From: Planctomycetaceae bacterium
GTDB taxonomy: Bacteria; Planctomycetota; Planctomycetia; Pirellulales; UBA1268
Direction: 5' to 3'
Assembly: GCA_018694455.1 (NCBI GenBank)
Contig: JABHNP010000371.1
Span: 1-20,589 of the forward strand
DNA length: 20,589 bases
In this document: piece by piece, positions 6,768 to 14,324 of the stretch
Position numbering within the stretch: position 1 is the first letter of the stretch
How the letters are laid out: every line of letters starts with the position of its first letter
The notes under the pieces: generated by a model
Seen by the model: only the letters and a program-made list of their open reading frames with translations
The model's database searches: none
Told to the model about the DNA's origin: nothing
Translations under genes and position numbers: made by a program

Positions 6768-9098
6768 ATGGCTGATAACGAAGAATTCATATCGGAATTT
6801 CTTGTCGAGGCGTCTGAAAGCTTGGACCAACTCGACCAGGATCTCGTTGCGCTCGAAAAGCAGCCGCACGACTCAGATCGCTTAGCGAGTATCTTTCGAA
6901 CAATTCATACCATTAAAGGCACCTGCGGGTTTTTTGGCTTTACTAAACTAAGCACCTTATCCCACCACGGTGAACATTTGCTTGGTCTTCTTCGGGATGG
7001 GCAAGTTCGTTTTAATAAAACTCTGGCCTCTCTCCTGCTCGAGCTTGTTGACGCAATACGGACATTTTTATCATCCATAGAGTCTACGGGCAAAGAAGGT
7101 GATATCAGCTTTCCAGATCTTTGCCAACGGCTCGACGGAGCCTGTGTTGCGACAGATACTGACTCTTTAATCCGAGAGCAAGAATCTGCTTCCTCGACCA
7201 CAAACAGCATTGAACAATCTGACCAAGAAAATCCGACGTTCATACCGCCTCTTGATGAAATTCCGACATCAGCAGTCGTCCCTGAACTTATTCAAAGTGA
7301 TAGGCCTGATTCCGCACTAAAGACTGATTCCGCATTAAAGACTGATTCCGCACTACAGACTGATTCTGAATCAGGTAAAGAAAACTCTCGCCCAACAAAT
7401 ACGATCGATGCCACGATACGGGTAGACGTACAATTACTCGATACAATAGTCGACCTCGTGGGCGAACTTGTCTTGGCTCGAAACCAATTACGAACAACAG
7501 TTACGGACGAACCTGCGCTACTAGATGCCGTCAACCGAATCCACAACGTAACTGGTGAACTCCAAGAAGTGGCTATGAAGACGCGGATGGCCCCAATCGA
7601 TCAACTCTTCAACAAGTTTCCTAGAATTGTTCGTGATGTCGCAGCAACATGTAACAAAGAAGTTAGTCTTCACGTTGACGGCACTGACACCGAACTCGAT
7701 CGAACGCTGATCGAAAAAATACGTGATCCACTTACTCATTTAATTCGTAATGCTGTGGACCACGGAATCGAACCGGCTGATATAAGAACAACTGCTGGAA
7801 AACCAACTACAGGACAGTTGTCTTTGCGTGCTTTCCAGGAAAGTGGTCAGGTCACTATTGAGGTATCAGATGACGGCGCCGGCATCTCAGTCAATGCCGT
7901 CCGCAAAAAAGCTGTTGAAAAAGGGCTTGTGACGGATACTGTGGCTGCCGACATGTCCACAGAGCGAATATTTCAGTTTATTTTCGAACCTGGCTTTTCA
8001 ACGGCTCATGCCGTGACGAATATATCTGGACGCGGCGTCGGCATGGATGTTGTTCGTACAAACATAGAATCTATCGGCGGGACTATTGACATTAGTAGTC
8101 AAAGTGGCGTTGGCACTGTTGTCCGAGTCCGAATTCCACTCACTCTTGCAATCATTCCTGCTTTAATTGTTTCAAGCGGTAACCAACGGCTTGCAATACC
8201 GCAATCATATATACAAGAACTGGTAGGGCTGAGAACAAACGGAAAGAGCCATATGATCGAGGGGCTAGAGGGTGCTCCTGTTCTACGATTACGAAATCGT
8301 CTTATTCCAGTAGTCTACTTGGACAGATGGCTTGGTCTTCGTGAGTGGAAAAAGCGGCCCCATACCGGTGCCGTTGTCGTGGTAAAAGTTGACAATCATG
8401 AATTCGGACTTGTCATAGATGCGGTGACAACATCCGAGGATCAAAACAATCATGCGACTGAGACGACTGGGCTATGGTTTATTGTTGTGAAAGCGATCAG
8501 TAGCCTCTTGGCACCCATGGGTATTTATTCCGGTGCAACAGTAATGGGTGACGGTAGCGTTGTCCTTATTCTTGACCTTCGAGGAATCACAATAGCTGCG
8601 GATATTCCTGCCCACGCACGCCGAGCAGTTGATCCTCGAAGCAAAAACAATGACTTCAAGGAGATAAGACAGGAGGATTCCCGATACCTTGTCTGTGAAA
8701 CTCATCTTGGTCGACGCGTTGCTGTACCCCTCAATCAGGTACAGCGCCTTGAAAACTTTCCTGAATCTGAAGTGGATCCAGCTGGGGACATTCATTTCGT
8801 AAAACGCAACGGTGAACTTACTCAACTTATTGACCCTGACAAAATGTTACACACGTCAAAAACATCTCCTCGGAATGATGCTAACTCTGATTTGGTAGGT
8901 GTCGTCCTGCCAAACGAGCACGGCAACAAGGCACTTTCGGTTCGAAAAATCATTGATGTTGAATCAGGCCGTGGTCCACTTGAGGAAACAATGAATGAAG
9001 ATTGCCTTTTGGGAACGCTTCTTGTGGGCAATGCCGCAACAGAAATTCTTGATATTCCTGCTGCTATTCGGTTGCTAAACGGGAAACGCCCCTCATGA
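6768..9098 (+). CDS. cheA: Chemosensory histidine kinase CheA with two CheW-like C-terminal domains
   Basis: The 776-residue protein autophosphorylates and passes phosphate to receivers. The Hpt/P1 domain (about 1-105) has IFRTIHTIKG with phospho-site H47. A polar, acidic linker follows (about 130-212); it has no recognisable P2 domain and contains three copies of DSALKT/DSALQT (181-198). The dimerisation domain is about 213-275. The ATPase domain has the N box HLIRNAVDHGIE (324-335), DDGAGI (368-373) and GRGVGMDVV (421-429). The first CheW-like (P5) domain is about 458-610. A second, more divergent one is about 638-770 (RRVAVPLNQVQRLENF at 649-664). There is no C-terminal receiver. The ATG has no Shine-Dalgarno at normal spacing. 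Its TGA overlaps the cheW ATG (ATGA), so the two are translationally coupled. Confidence 0.95.
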   Translation: MADNEEFISEFLVEASESLDQLDQDLVALEKQPHDSDRLASIFRTIHTIKGTCGFFGFTKLSTLSHHGEHLLGLLRDGQVRFNKTLASLLLELVDAIRTFLSSIESTGKEGDISFPDLCQRLDGACVATDTDSLIREQESASSTTNSIEQSDQENPTFIPPLDEIPTSAVVPELIQSDRPDSALKTDSALKTDSALQTDSESGKENSRPTNTIDATIRVDVQLLDTIVDLVGELVLARNQLRTTVTDEPALLDAVNRIHNVTGELQEVAMKTRMAPIDQLFNKFPRIVRDVAATCNKEVSLHVDGTDTELDRTLIEKIRDPLTHLIRNAVDHGIEPADIRTTAGKPTTGQLSLRAFQESGQVTIEVSDDGAGISVNAVRKKAVEKGLVTDTVAADMSTERIFQFIFEPGFSTAHAVTNISGRGVGMDVVRTNIESIGGTIDISSQSGVGTVVRVRIPLTLAIIPALIVSSGNQRLAIPQSYIQELVGLRTNGKSHMIEGLEGAPVLRLRNRLIPVVYLDRWLGLREWKKRPHTGAVVVVKVDNHEFGLVIDAVTTSEDQNNHATETTGLWFIVVKAISSLLAPMGIYSGATVMGDGSVVLILDLRGITIAADIPAHARRAVDPRSKNNDFKEIRQEDSRYLVCETHLGRRVAVPLNQVQRLENFPESEVDPAGDIHFVKRNGELTQLIDPDKMLHTSKTSPRNDANSDLVGVVLPNEHGNKALSVRKIIDVESGRGPLEETMNEDCLLGTLLVGNAATEILDIPAAIRLLNGKRPS
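7308..7368 (+). repeat. 18-bp in-frame tandem repeat inside the cheA linker
   Basis: Three copies of GATTCCGCACTAAAGACT lie at 7308-7325, 7326-7343 and 7344-7361. Copies two and three each differ from the first by one base, and a partial fourth copy follows. Each copy encodes six residues (DSALKT or DSALQT), so changes in copy number keep the frame and only alter the distance between P1 and the kinase core. Confidence 0.95.
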
Positions 9099-9577
9099 AT
9101 GCAGACTCAACCAAAAAACCAGAGCAAGCAGTCAAGCAAAGCCGTTGCTGTACATTTCTCATAGCAGACAAATGCTTTGCATTCGATTCAGATCTTGTCA
9201 TTGAAGTACTTCAGAAAGGCGTTATTAACAAGGTTCCGCTGGCTTCACCTGCTATTTCGGGGCTTCTTAACCTTCGTGGAAGAATCGTCCCAGTCATCGA
9301 CCTTCGCACTTTTCTAAAATTTTCGCCTGCCTCACCCAGTATTCAACAAATAAATATTATCGTTGACATCAGGAATGAATGGTACTGTTTTTTGGTTGAT
9401 CAATTGCTTGACGTAACAGCCTACGACTCTCATCAAATTACTCCACCCTCCAATGCGTTGCTTGACGTCATCACGGGCGTTTTACCAACGATAAGTCACC
9501 TCATTCATTTTTTATCACCTGAGAAAATTCTAAAACGTCTGCTGGAAATTAAAACCAGAACGTTATCGGTTGGTTAA
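9095..9577 (+). CDS. cheW: CheW adaptor protein
   Basis: The 160-residue protein links receptors to CheA. A short polar N-terminus (1-17) precedes a single CheW domain. The most conserved stretch is NLRGRIVPVIDLR (59-71), which matches the CheW core almost exactly. The domain keeps the usual order of a first beta-barrel half with FAFDSDLVIEVL (28-39) and a second half ending near 150. The ATG overlaps the cheA stop by 4 nt, so expression is probably coupled to cheA. No receiver is attached, so it is CheW rather than CheV. Confidence 0.93.
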   Translation: MNADSTKKPEQAVKQSRCCTFLIADKCFAFDSDLVIEVLQKGVINKVPLASPAISGLLNLRGRIVPVIDLRTFLKFSPASPSIQQINIIVDIRNEWYCFLVDQLLDVTAYDSHQITPPSNALLDVITGVLPTISHLIHFLSPEKILKRLLEIKTRTLSVG

Positions 9578-9617
9578 AACTACATTTCCCCAGAAACCCA
9601 AATCCACGGTATTTACT

Positions 9618-11789
9618 ATGTCTGCACTTGATCCAAGTCCTACCTCCACTATCGCACCGTCCGAAAGTTCATTTAAGCTCCGAGCGTCAAGTTTTTTCAG
9701 TAACCGCTTACTCTGGTCACTCCTTGCAGTTTCTCTCTTGCCATTAGGTTTCATGGGATATGCAACGTATTTTTCAGCAGCAAAAGCGATTGAGGACCAA
9801 TCACAACTCAAACTACAAACAGTGAATTCCATTACCGGAAAAGCAGTCCGTAATTATTTTTTAACACTGGAAGAACAACTAAAAATTACTGCCGAAAACA
9901 GAATGACCCTCGAAGCACTCGAGGCATTTACTGCCGGCTTTGAGCAACTCAAAAGTGACGACAATCTGAATGAAGCTACTATTCAAGATGCCCGAAACCG
10001 TCTGTCGACATTTTACACCGGTGAATTCTCAAACAAATTCATTCAACAAACTGATTCTGAGCCAGCAACCAAATCTTTTATAGAGAATCTATCTGATCGA
10101 TCAGCATATCTTCAATATCTCTACATCCGTCAGAATGAAAACCCTCTTGGTTCAAAAGATATTTTAAATGATGCTGACGATGGATCTTCCTATTCTAAAG
10201 CGCATGCTTTATATCATCCCGTATTCAGAAATTTTTTACAGCGACTTGGTATCTATGACTTTTTTCTCGTCGATGCCGATTCTGGAAATATTGTTTACTC
10301 GGTCTATAAAGAAATTGACTTTGCCACCTCACTGAAAACTGGCTCGTTCTCTGGAACGAATTTTGCACAAACTTTTCAGGATTCAATAACTGGTGGTCGC
10401 CGTGATACTGTTGCCTTTGCTGATTTTGACAATTATTTGCCCTCCTACCAATTACCTGCAGGCTTCATCGCTGCCCCAATCTACAGCGGCCGCGAACTTA
10501 AAGGTGCTGTTATTTATCAACTTCCTATTGATAAGATCACTGAAATAATTGGTGAGTCAACAGGAATGGGTGAGACTGGTGAGACATATGCGGTTGCCGC
10601 TGACGGCCTTTTCAGAAGCGAATCGAGATTCCTTGAGACTCTTGGCGTCAAGTCAACAATTATCAATCCTAAATTACGAGTTGACACCTATGCTGTTCAA
10701 TCAGCTTTGGAACTCGGTGAATCTGGGACAAAATTAATTAAGGATTATCGTGGTTCTGATGTTCTCTCCTCTTGGCAGCCGATAACTGTCCACTCTGACT
10801 CTCGAGGAAGTAGTAACGATATTACTTGGGCACTAATTTCTGAGATTGACCAGGCCGAGGTGCTCCAGCCAATTCAGACTTTGTTTAGATTTTCCGTGAC
10901 AATCTTTATCGTGAGTACAATTGGAGTTCTCTTGGTTTCCATAAGCATTTCACGTCGCTTTTCTCGAGAGGCACATCGTCAAGCTCTACTAGTCGGCGGT
11001 ATTATGGATAACACGCATGCTTTGGCTGGTTCTTCTGAAGAATTAACAACCGTAAGTCAACAGATGAGTGCAACTGCAGAAGAGACGACTGCTCAAGCAA
11101 ATCTTGTTTCTGCTGCCGCTGAGCAAGTCAGTGGCAATACCAAGCTTGTATCATCATCTGTAGAAAATTTGGTATCAAGCATTGATGAAATCGCCCACAG
11201 TGCTCAGGATGCTGCGGCTGTAGCCCGCCAGTCGGTTGGAATGGCTGAAAAAACATCAAACACAATGGATGAACTAGGGCGTTCGAGTAGTCAGATTGGT
11301 CAAGTTATCAAAGTAATTACGACCATCGCGGAACAAACAAACTTGTTAGCCCTCAATGCGACGATCGAAGCTGCAAGGGCGGGCGATATGGGCAAGGGAT
11401 TTGCAGTTGTTGCCAACGAAGTCAAAGAACTTGCCCGAGAAACGGCGAAAGCTACAGAAGACATTGGAACAAAAATTGAGGCTATGCAAACTGATACCGA
11501 GAGGGCCGTCACAGCCATTAGTGAAATTGCATCTGTAATCGAAAAAATTGATCTCTTACAAACAAAGATTGCAACTGCTGTTGAAGAGCAGTCTGTAACA
11601 ACGAGCGAAATTAGCAGAAACATTGGAGAGGCAACAACGGGTTCCACTGAGATTGCGCAAAACATCGTGCAGGTGGCACGTGCTGCACAAAACACGGCTG
11701 AAGGTGCAAATAATACTCAGCTGTCTGCCCAAGAACTTTCCCGTATGGCACAAGGCCTTCAACAACTAGTTGATGAGTATAAGGAATAG
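9618..11789 (+). CDS. Methyl-accepting chemotaxis protein with extracytoplasmic dCache-like sensor and no HAMP
   Basis: The 723-residue receptor starts at ATG 9618, 40 nt after cheW. A TTG at 9570 is in frame but would overlap cheW and add 16 residues with no family support. TM1 is about 31-52. A roughly 370-residue extracytoplasmic region follows and resembles a double Cache sensor: DSGNIVYSVYKEIDFATSL, then GETGETYAVAADGLFRSESRF. TM2 is about 423-447. Only about 25 residues separate TM2 from the methylation/coiled-coil region, too few for a HAMP domain. The signalling hairpin tip EQTNLLALNATIEAARAG leads into KGFAVVANEVKELA. Candidate methylation motifs are TAEETTAQ in the first helix and AVEEQSVTTSE in the return helix. 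There is no C-terminal CheR-tethering pentapeptide; the protein ends LVDEYKE. It probably pairs with CheA and CheW of the same operon. Confidence 0.93.
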   Translation: MSALDPSPTSTIAPSESSFKLRASSFFSNRLLWSLLAVSLLPLGFMGYATYFSAAKAIEDQSQLKLQTVNSITGKAVRNYFLTLEEQLKITAENRMTLEALEAFTAGFEQLKSDDNLNEATIQDARNRLSTFYTGEFSNKFIQQTDSEPATKSFIENLSDRSAYLQYLYIRQNENPLGSKDILNDADDGSSYSKAHALYHPVFRNFLQRLGIYDFFLVDADSGNIVYSVYKEIDFATSLKTGSFSGTNFAQTFQDSITGGRRDTVAFADFDNYLPSYQLPAGFIAAPIYSGRELKGAVIYQLPIDKITEIIGESTGMGETGETYAVAADGLFRSESRFLETLGVKSTIINPKLRVDTYAVQSALELGESGTKLIKDYRGSDVLSSWQPITVHSDSRGSSNDITWALISEIDQAEVLQPIQTLFRFSVTIFIVSTIGVLLVSISISRRFSREAHRQALLVGGIMDNTHALAGSSEELTTVSQQMSATAEETTAQANLVSAAAEQVSGNTKLVSSSVENLVSSIDEIAHSAQDAAAVARQSVGMAEKTSNTMDELGRSSSQIGQVIKVITTIAEQTNLLALNATIEAARAGDMGKGFAVVANEVKELARETAKATEDIGTKIEAMQTDTERAVTAISEIASVIEKIDLLQTKIATAVEEQSVTTSEISRNIGEATTGSTEIAQNIVQVARAAQNTAEGANNTQLSAQELSRMAQGLQQLVDEYKE

Positions 11790-11920
11790 AACCAGTTCAA
11801 AGACTTGTCTGTTTGACTCGCTTAATTCCGAACTGTAATCGCAGGCACACATTTGATATAGTCAAAATACATCGAGAAAAAAATCATAGACGACATATGG
11901 TATTAGACTTTTACTATGTT

Positions 11921-11925
11921 GGGAA
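11921..11925 (+). promoter_or_regulatory. Shine-Dalgarno supporting the GTG start of cheB
   Basis: GGGAA lies 6 nt upstream of the GTG at 11932. No ATG is available in frame at a position that would keep the receiver N-terminus intact, so this site decides the start. Confidence 0.5.
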
Positions 11926-11931
11926 AAAATT

Positions 11932-13458
11932 GTGCATGCGCTTATAGTCGATGACTCAAAACCTGTGCGTAGCATTCTTACGAAAGTATTGAATAGACTT
12001 CAATTTCAGTGCGTCGAGGCATCTAATGGAATCGAGGCTCTCGACAGGCTTTCTCATATGCCGCGTCCATCACTTATCACACTCAACCGTCACATGCCGG
12101 AAATGGATGGCTTTGAATTACTTGGACGAATTCGTCGCAGCCAACAATTCCGAAATCTCCCTGTCGTGATGATTTCAACTGACTCCAATGAAGCTAGTGT
12201 CGAAGCAGCGATGAGACTTGGTGCAAACGACTTTGTTGCAAAGCCATTCACACCAAGTGAGCTGACTGAGCATCTCACTGCACTCGGACTTATCACAAAC
12301 TCCGATCAAAAAAACTGGGAATCACCTACAGCCTCCCCGACGTCCCGCACCAACGTTTCCAAAAACGATCAACCAAAGGACAATTCAACAAAAAAACCAA
12401 TTCGACTACTGCTCGTTGATGACTCAGCAGTCATTCGTGGGATACTCACCAAAACACTTCGTGGTCTACCTGGCATTGAAGTCACAGGGACAGCTGCTAA
12501 CGGTGAAAAGGCATTGGATTTTTTAGAAAAAACACGTGTGGATGTTGTCCTATTAGATATCGAGATGCCTGTAATGGATGGTCTTGAAACCCTCCGGCAC
12601 CTTCGTAAACAATATCCAAAGTTACCCGTCGTGATGTTCTCAAGCCTTACGGAGCGTGGAGCAAAAGCGACTCTAGAGGCTCTGGTGGCTGGTGCTAATG
12701 ATTACGTCGCCAAGCCAACCGCTACAGATACCGATAGTATTGTAAAAAAAATTGAGTCTGAATTAGTTCCAAAAGTTAAAGCCGTCTATCGGCCACCTCG
12801 CATTGCAGAGAATGGTCCCCAAAAAACAATTCTTCGTCAATCAGCTCATAAAACGCACTCCTCAAAAAAATCTCACAAGATATCAGTCATTGTCATTGCG
12901 GTATCTACGGGAGGCCCTAGTGCTCTCGCAGAGATTCTACCTCATCTTACCGCTGCACATGCCCCGCCTGTAGTAATCGTGCAACATATGCCCAAGGAAT
13001 TCACAGGACATCTTGCTACACGACTCTCAAAAATGTGTGACCAAAAAGTGAGTGAAGCTAAAAACGGGGAACCTTTGCTTTCTGAGCACATTTACATGGC
13101 GCCCGGTGGCGTTCACCTTGAAATTCAAAAACATGGACGAGAGTTCAAACTCGCCCTCCACGGTGGGCCTCCTGAAAATTCCTGCCGACCGTCCGCTGAT
13201 GTACTTTTCCGTTCGGCAGCACGATTATTTGGTTCAGATGTCCTAGCACTTATTCTCACTGGCATGGGTAGCGACGGCCTCCAGGGAAGTAAGGCAATAG
13301 CCTCTACAGGCGGGACTGTTATCGCTCAAGATGAACCAAGCAGTGTCGTATGGGGCATGCCTGGTCAGGTTGTTCGAGCAGGAATTGCAGATGCAACAAC
13401 TCCTCTTGATTGCATTGGGCCCGATGTTGCCAGCCGAATTTATCGTCAAAAATCGTAA
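11932..13458 (+). CDS. cheB: CheB-type methylesterase with an extra N-terminal pseudo-receiver (REC-REC-CheB)
   Basis: The 508-residue protein starts at GTG and directly yields the receiver motif ALIVDDS. REC1 (about 1-120) keeps D8, D9, the Ser/Thr site (S82) and K104. Its phosphoacceptor position is Asn (N52, codon AAC at 12085-12087) in LNRHMPEMDG, so it should not be phosphorylated normally. A polar linker (121-156) leads to REC2 (about 157-277), which is canonical: D163, D164, phosphoacceptor D209 in LLDIEMP, K261. The C-terminal methylesterase (about 316-505) has the full catalytic set: S325 in VSTGGP, H352 in QHMP, D448 in TGMGSDG. It demethylates or deamidates receptor glutamates, activated by phosphorylation of REC2. 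It follows the mcp gene after 142 nt, so a separate promoter is possible. It precedes cheR by 41 nt. Confidence 0.95.
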   Translation: MHALIVDDSKPVRSILTKVLNRLQFQCVEASNGIEALDRLSHMPRPSLITLNRHMPEMDGFELLGRIRRSQQFRNLPVVMISTDSNEASVEAAMRLGANDFVAKPFTPSELTEHLTALGLITNSDQKNWESPTASPTSRTNVSKNDQPKDNSTKKPIRLLLVDDSAVIRGILTKTLRGLPGIEVTGTAANGEKALDFLEKTRVDVVLLDIEMPVMDGLETLRHLRKQYPKLPVVMFSSLTERGAKATLEALVAGANDYVAKPTATDTDSIVKKIESELVPKVKAVYRPPRIAENGPQKTILRQSAHKTHSSKKSHKISVIVIAVSTGGPSALAEILPHLTAAHAPPVVIVQHMPKEFTGHLATRLSKMCDQKVSEAKNGEPLLSEHIYMAPGGVHLEIQKHGREFKLALHGGPPENSCRPSADVLFRSAARLFGSDVLALILTGMGSDGLQGSKAIASTGGTVIAQDEPSSVVWGMPGQVVRAGIADATTPLDCIGPDVASRIYRQKS

Positions 13459-13482
13459 GCTATTTTCTTTATCTTGAATTAC

Positions 13483-13490
13483 GGGATGGA
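13483..13490 (+). promoter_or_regulatory. Shine-Dalgarno supporting the cheR start at 13500
   Basis: GGGATGGA lies 9 nt before the ATG at 13500. It favours this start over an in-frame ATG at 13410 that lies inside cheB. Confidence 0.4.
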
Positions 13491-13499
13491 TATTCACGC

Positions 13500-14324
13500 A
13501 TGCAGGTAAGCCCACCCCAGTTTTCTTACCTCCGCAGTCTACTCAAGAAAAAAACTGGTGTCGTCATAGATGAGAGTAAACAGTACCTCGTAGTTGCGCG
13601 ACTTTTGCCCATTGTTCGGCAAAGAAAACTTCCAAGCCTTGACACCTTAATCGATCGCATTCAGACGGCGAGTGGTAGTCCGCTTGAAAATGACATCCTA
13701 AACGCAATGATGACTCACGAAACAAGTTTCTTTAGAGACAAGTCGCCTTTTGAGACCCTGAAAAACATTCTTCCTGAGTTTACAAAGAGACGAGCTGCCA
13801 CGAAACAGCTCACGATCTGGTCTGCCGCATGTTCAACCGGCCAAGAGCCGTACAGCATTGCACTATTATTAAATGAGCACTTCGGCAATCTCTTGGCATC
13901 CTGGAAAATTCGTATTATTGCCACTGACATTTCAGACGTGGTATTAAACCGTGGTCGTGAAGGTGTGTATAGCGAACTTGAAATTGTTCGTGGCCTCCCC
14001 CAGACACTTTTAAAGAAATACTTTCAGCCATTTCAACGTAACTGGAGCATAACCCAGTCTTGCCGCCAGTTTGTTGAGTTTCGACAACTCAATCTCACGA
14101 ATGATTGGCCAATCATGACACCGTATGACATTGTTTTCCTACGCAATGTCCTCTTGTATTTCGATACCAAAACCCGTGGTGAAGTACTCAAAAAAATGTC
14201 CCATGCAATTCGACCGGATGGTGCGCTATTTCTTGGCGGGGCAGAAACGATGCTTGGAATGAATGCTGGCTACGAACGCCTCACGGGAAATGGGTGCAGC
14301 TACTACCGACCCAAGCAATCATGA
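13500..14324 (+). CDS. cheR: Chemoreceptor methyltransferase CheR
   Basis: The 274-residue enzyme methylates receptor glutamates using S-adenosylmethionine, opposing CheB. The N-terminal helical domain (about 1-75) begins at QVSPPQFSYLRSLLKKKTG, the usual CheR start. MTHETSFFRD (71-80) corresponds to the conserved TNETSFFRD. SAM-binding motif I is SAACSTGQEPYS (108-119), followed by ATDIS (141-145) and DIVFLRNVLLYF (210-221). An upstream in-frame ATG at 13410 would add 30 residues that overlap cheB and show no CheR similarity. No TPR or other C-terminal extension is present. Its last 6 nt overlap the convergent REC-PP2C gene, so the two transcripts collide or overlap at their 3' ends. Confidence 0.94.
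   Translation: MQVSPPQFSYLRSLLKKKTGVVIDESKQYLVVARLLPIVRQRKLPSLDTLIDRIQTASGSPLENDILNAMMTHETSFFRDKSPFETLKNILPEFTKRRAATKQLTIWSAACSTGQEPYSIALLLNEHFGNLLASWKIRIIATDISDVVLNRGREGVYSELEIVRGLPQTLLKKYFQPFQRNWSITQSCRQFVEFRQLNLTNDWPIMTPYDIVFLRNVLLYFDTKTRGEVLKKMSHAIRPDGALFLGGAETMLGMNAGYERLTGNGCSYYRPKQS

Noticed and set aside
9570..9617. TTG as an earlier start for the receptor gene
   Set aside because: It overlaps the end of cheW, has no ribosome site and adds residues without similarity; ATG 9618 already gives a normal N-terminus before TM1.
11790..11931. Promoter for cheB in the 142-nt gap (TTGACT near 11814)
   Set aside because: The -35-like hexamer has no acceptable -10 partner at 16-18 nt spacing, so it is not annotated.
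13410..13499. Earlier ATG for cheR inside cheB
   Set aside because: The added 30 residues do not resemble CheR; ATG 13500 has a purine-rich site upstream and starts at the usual CheR N-terminus.
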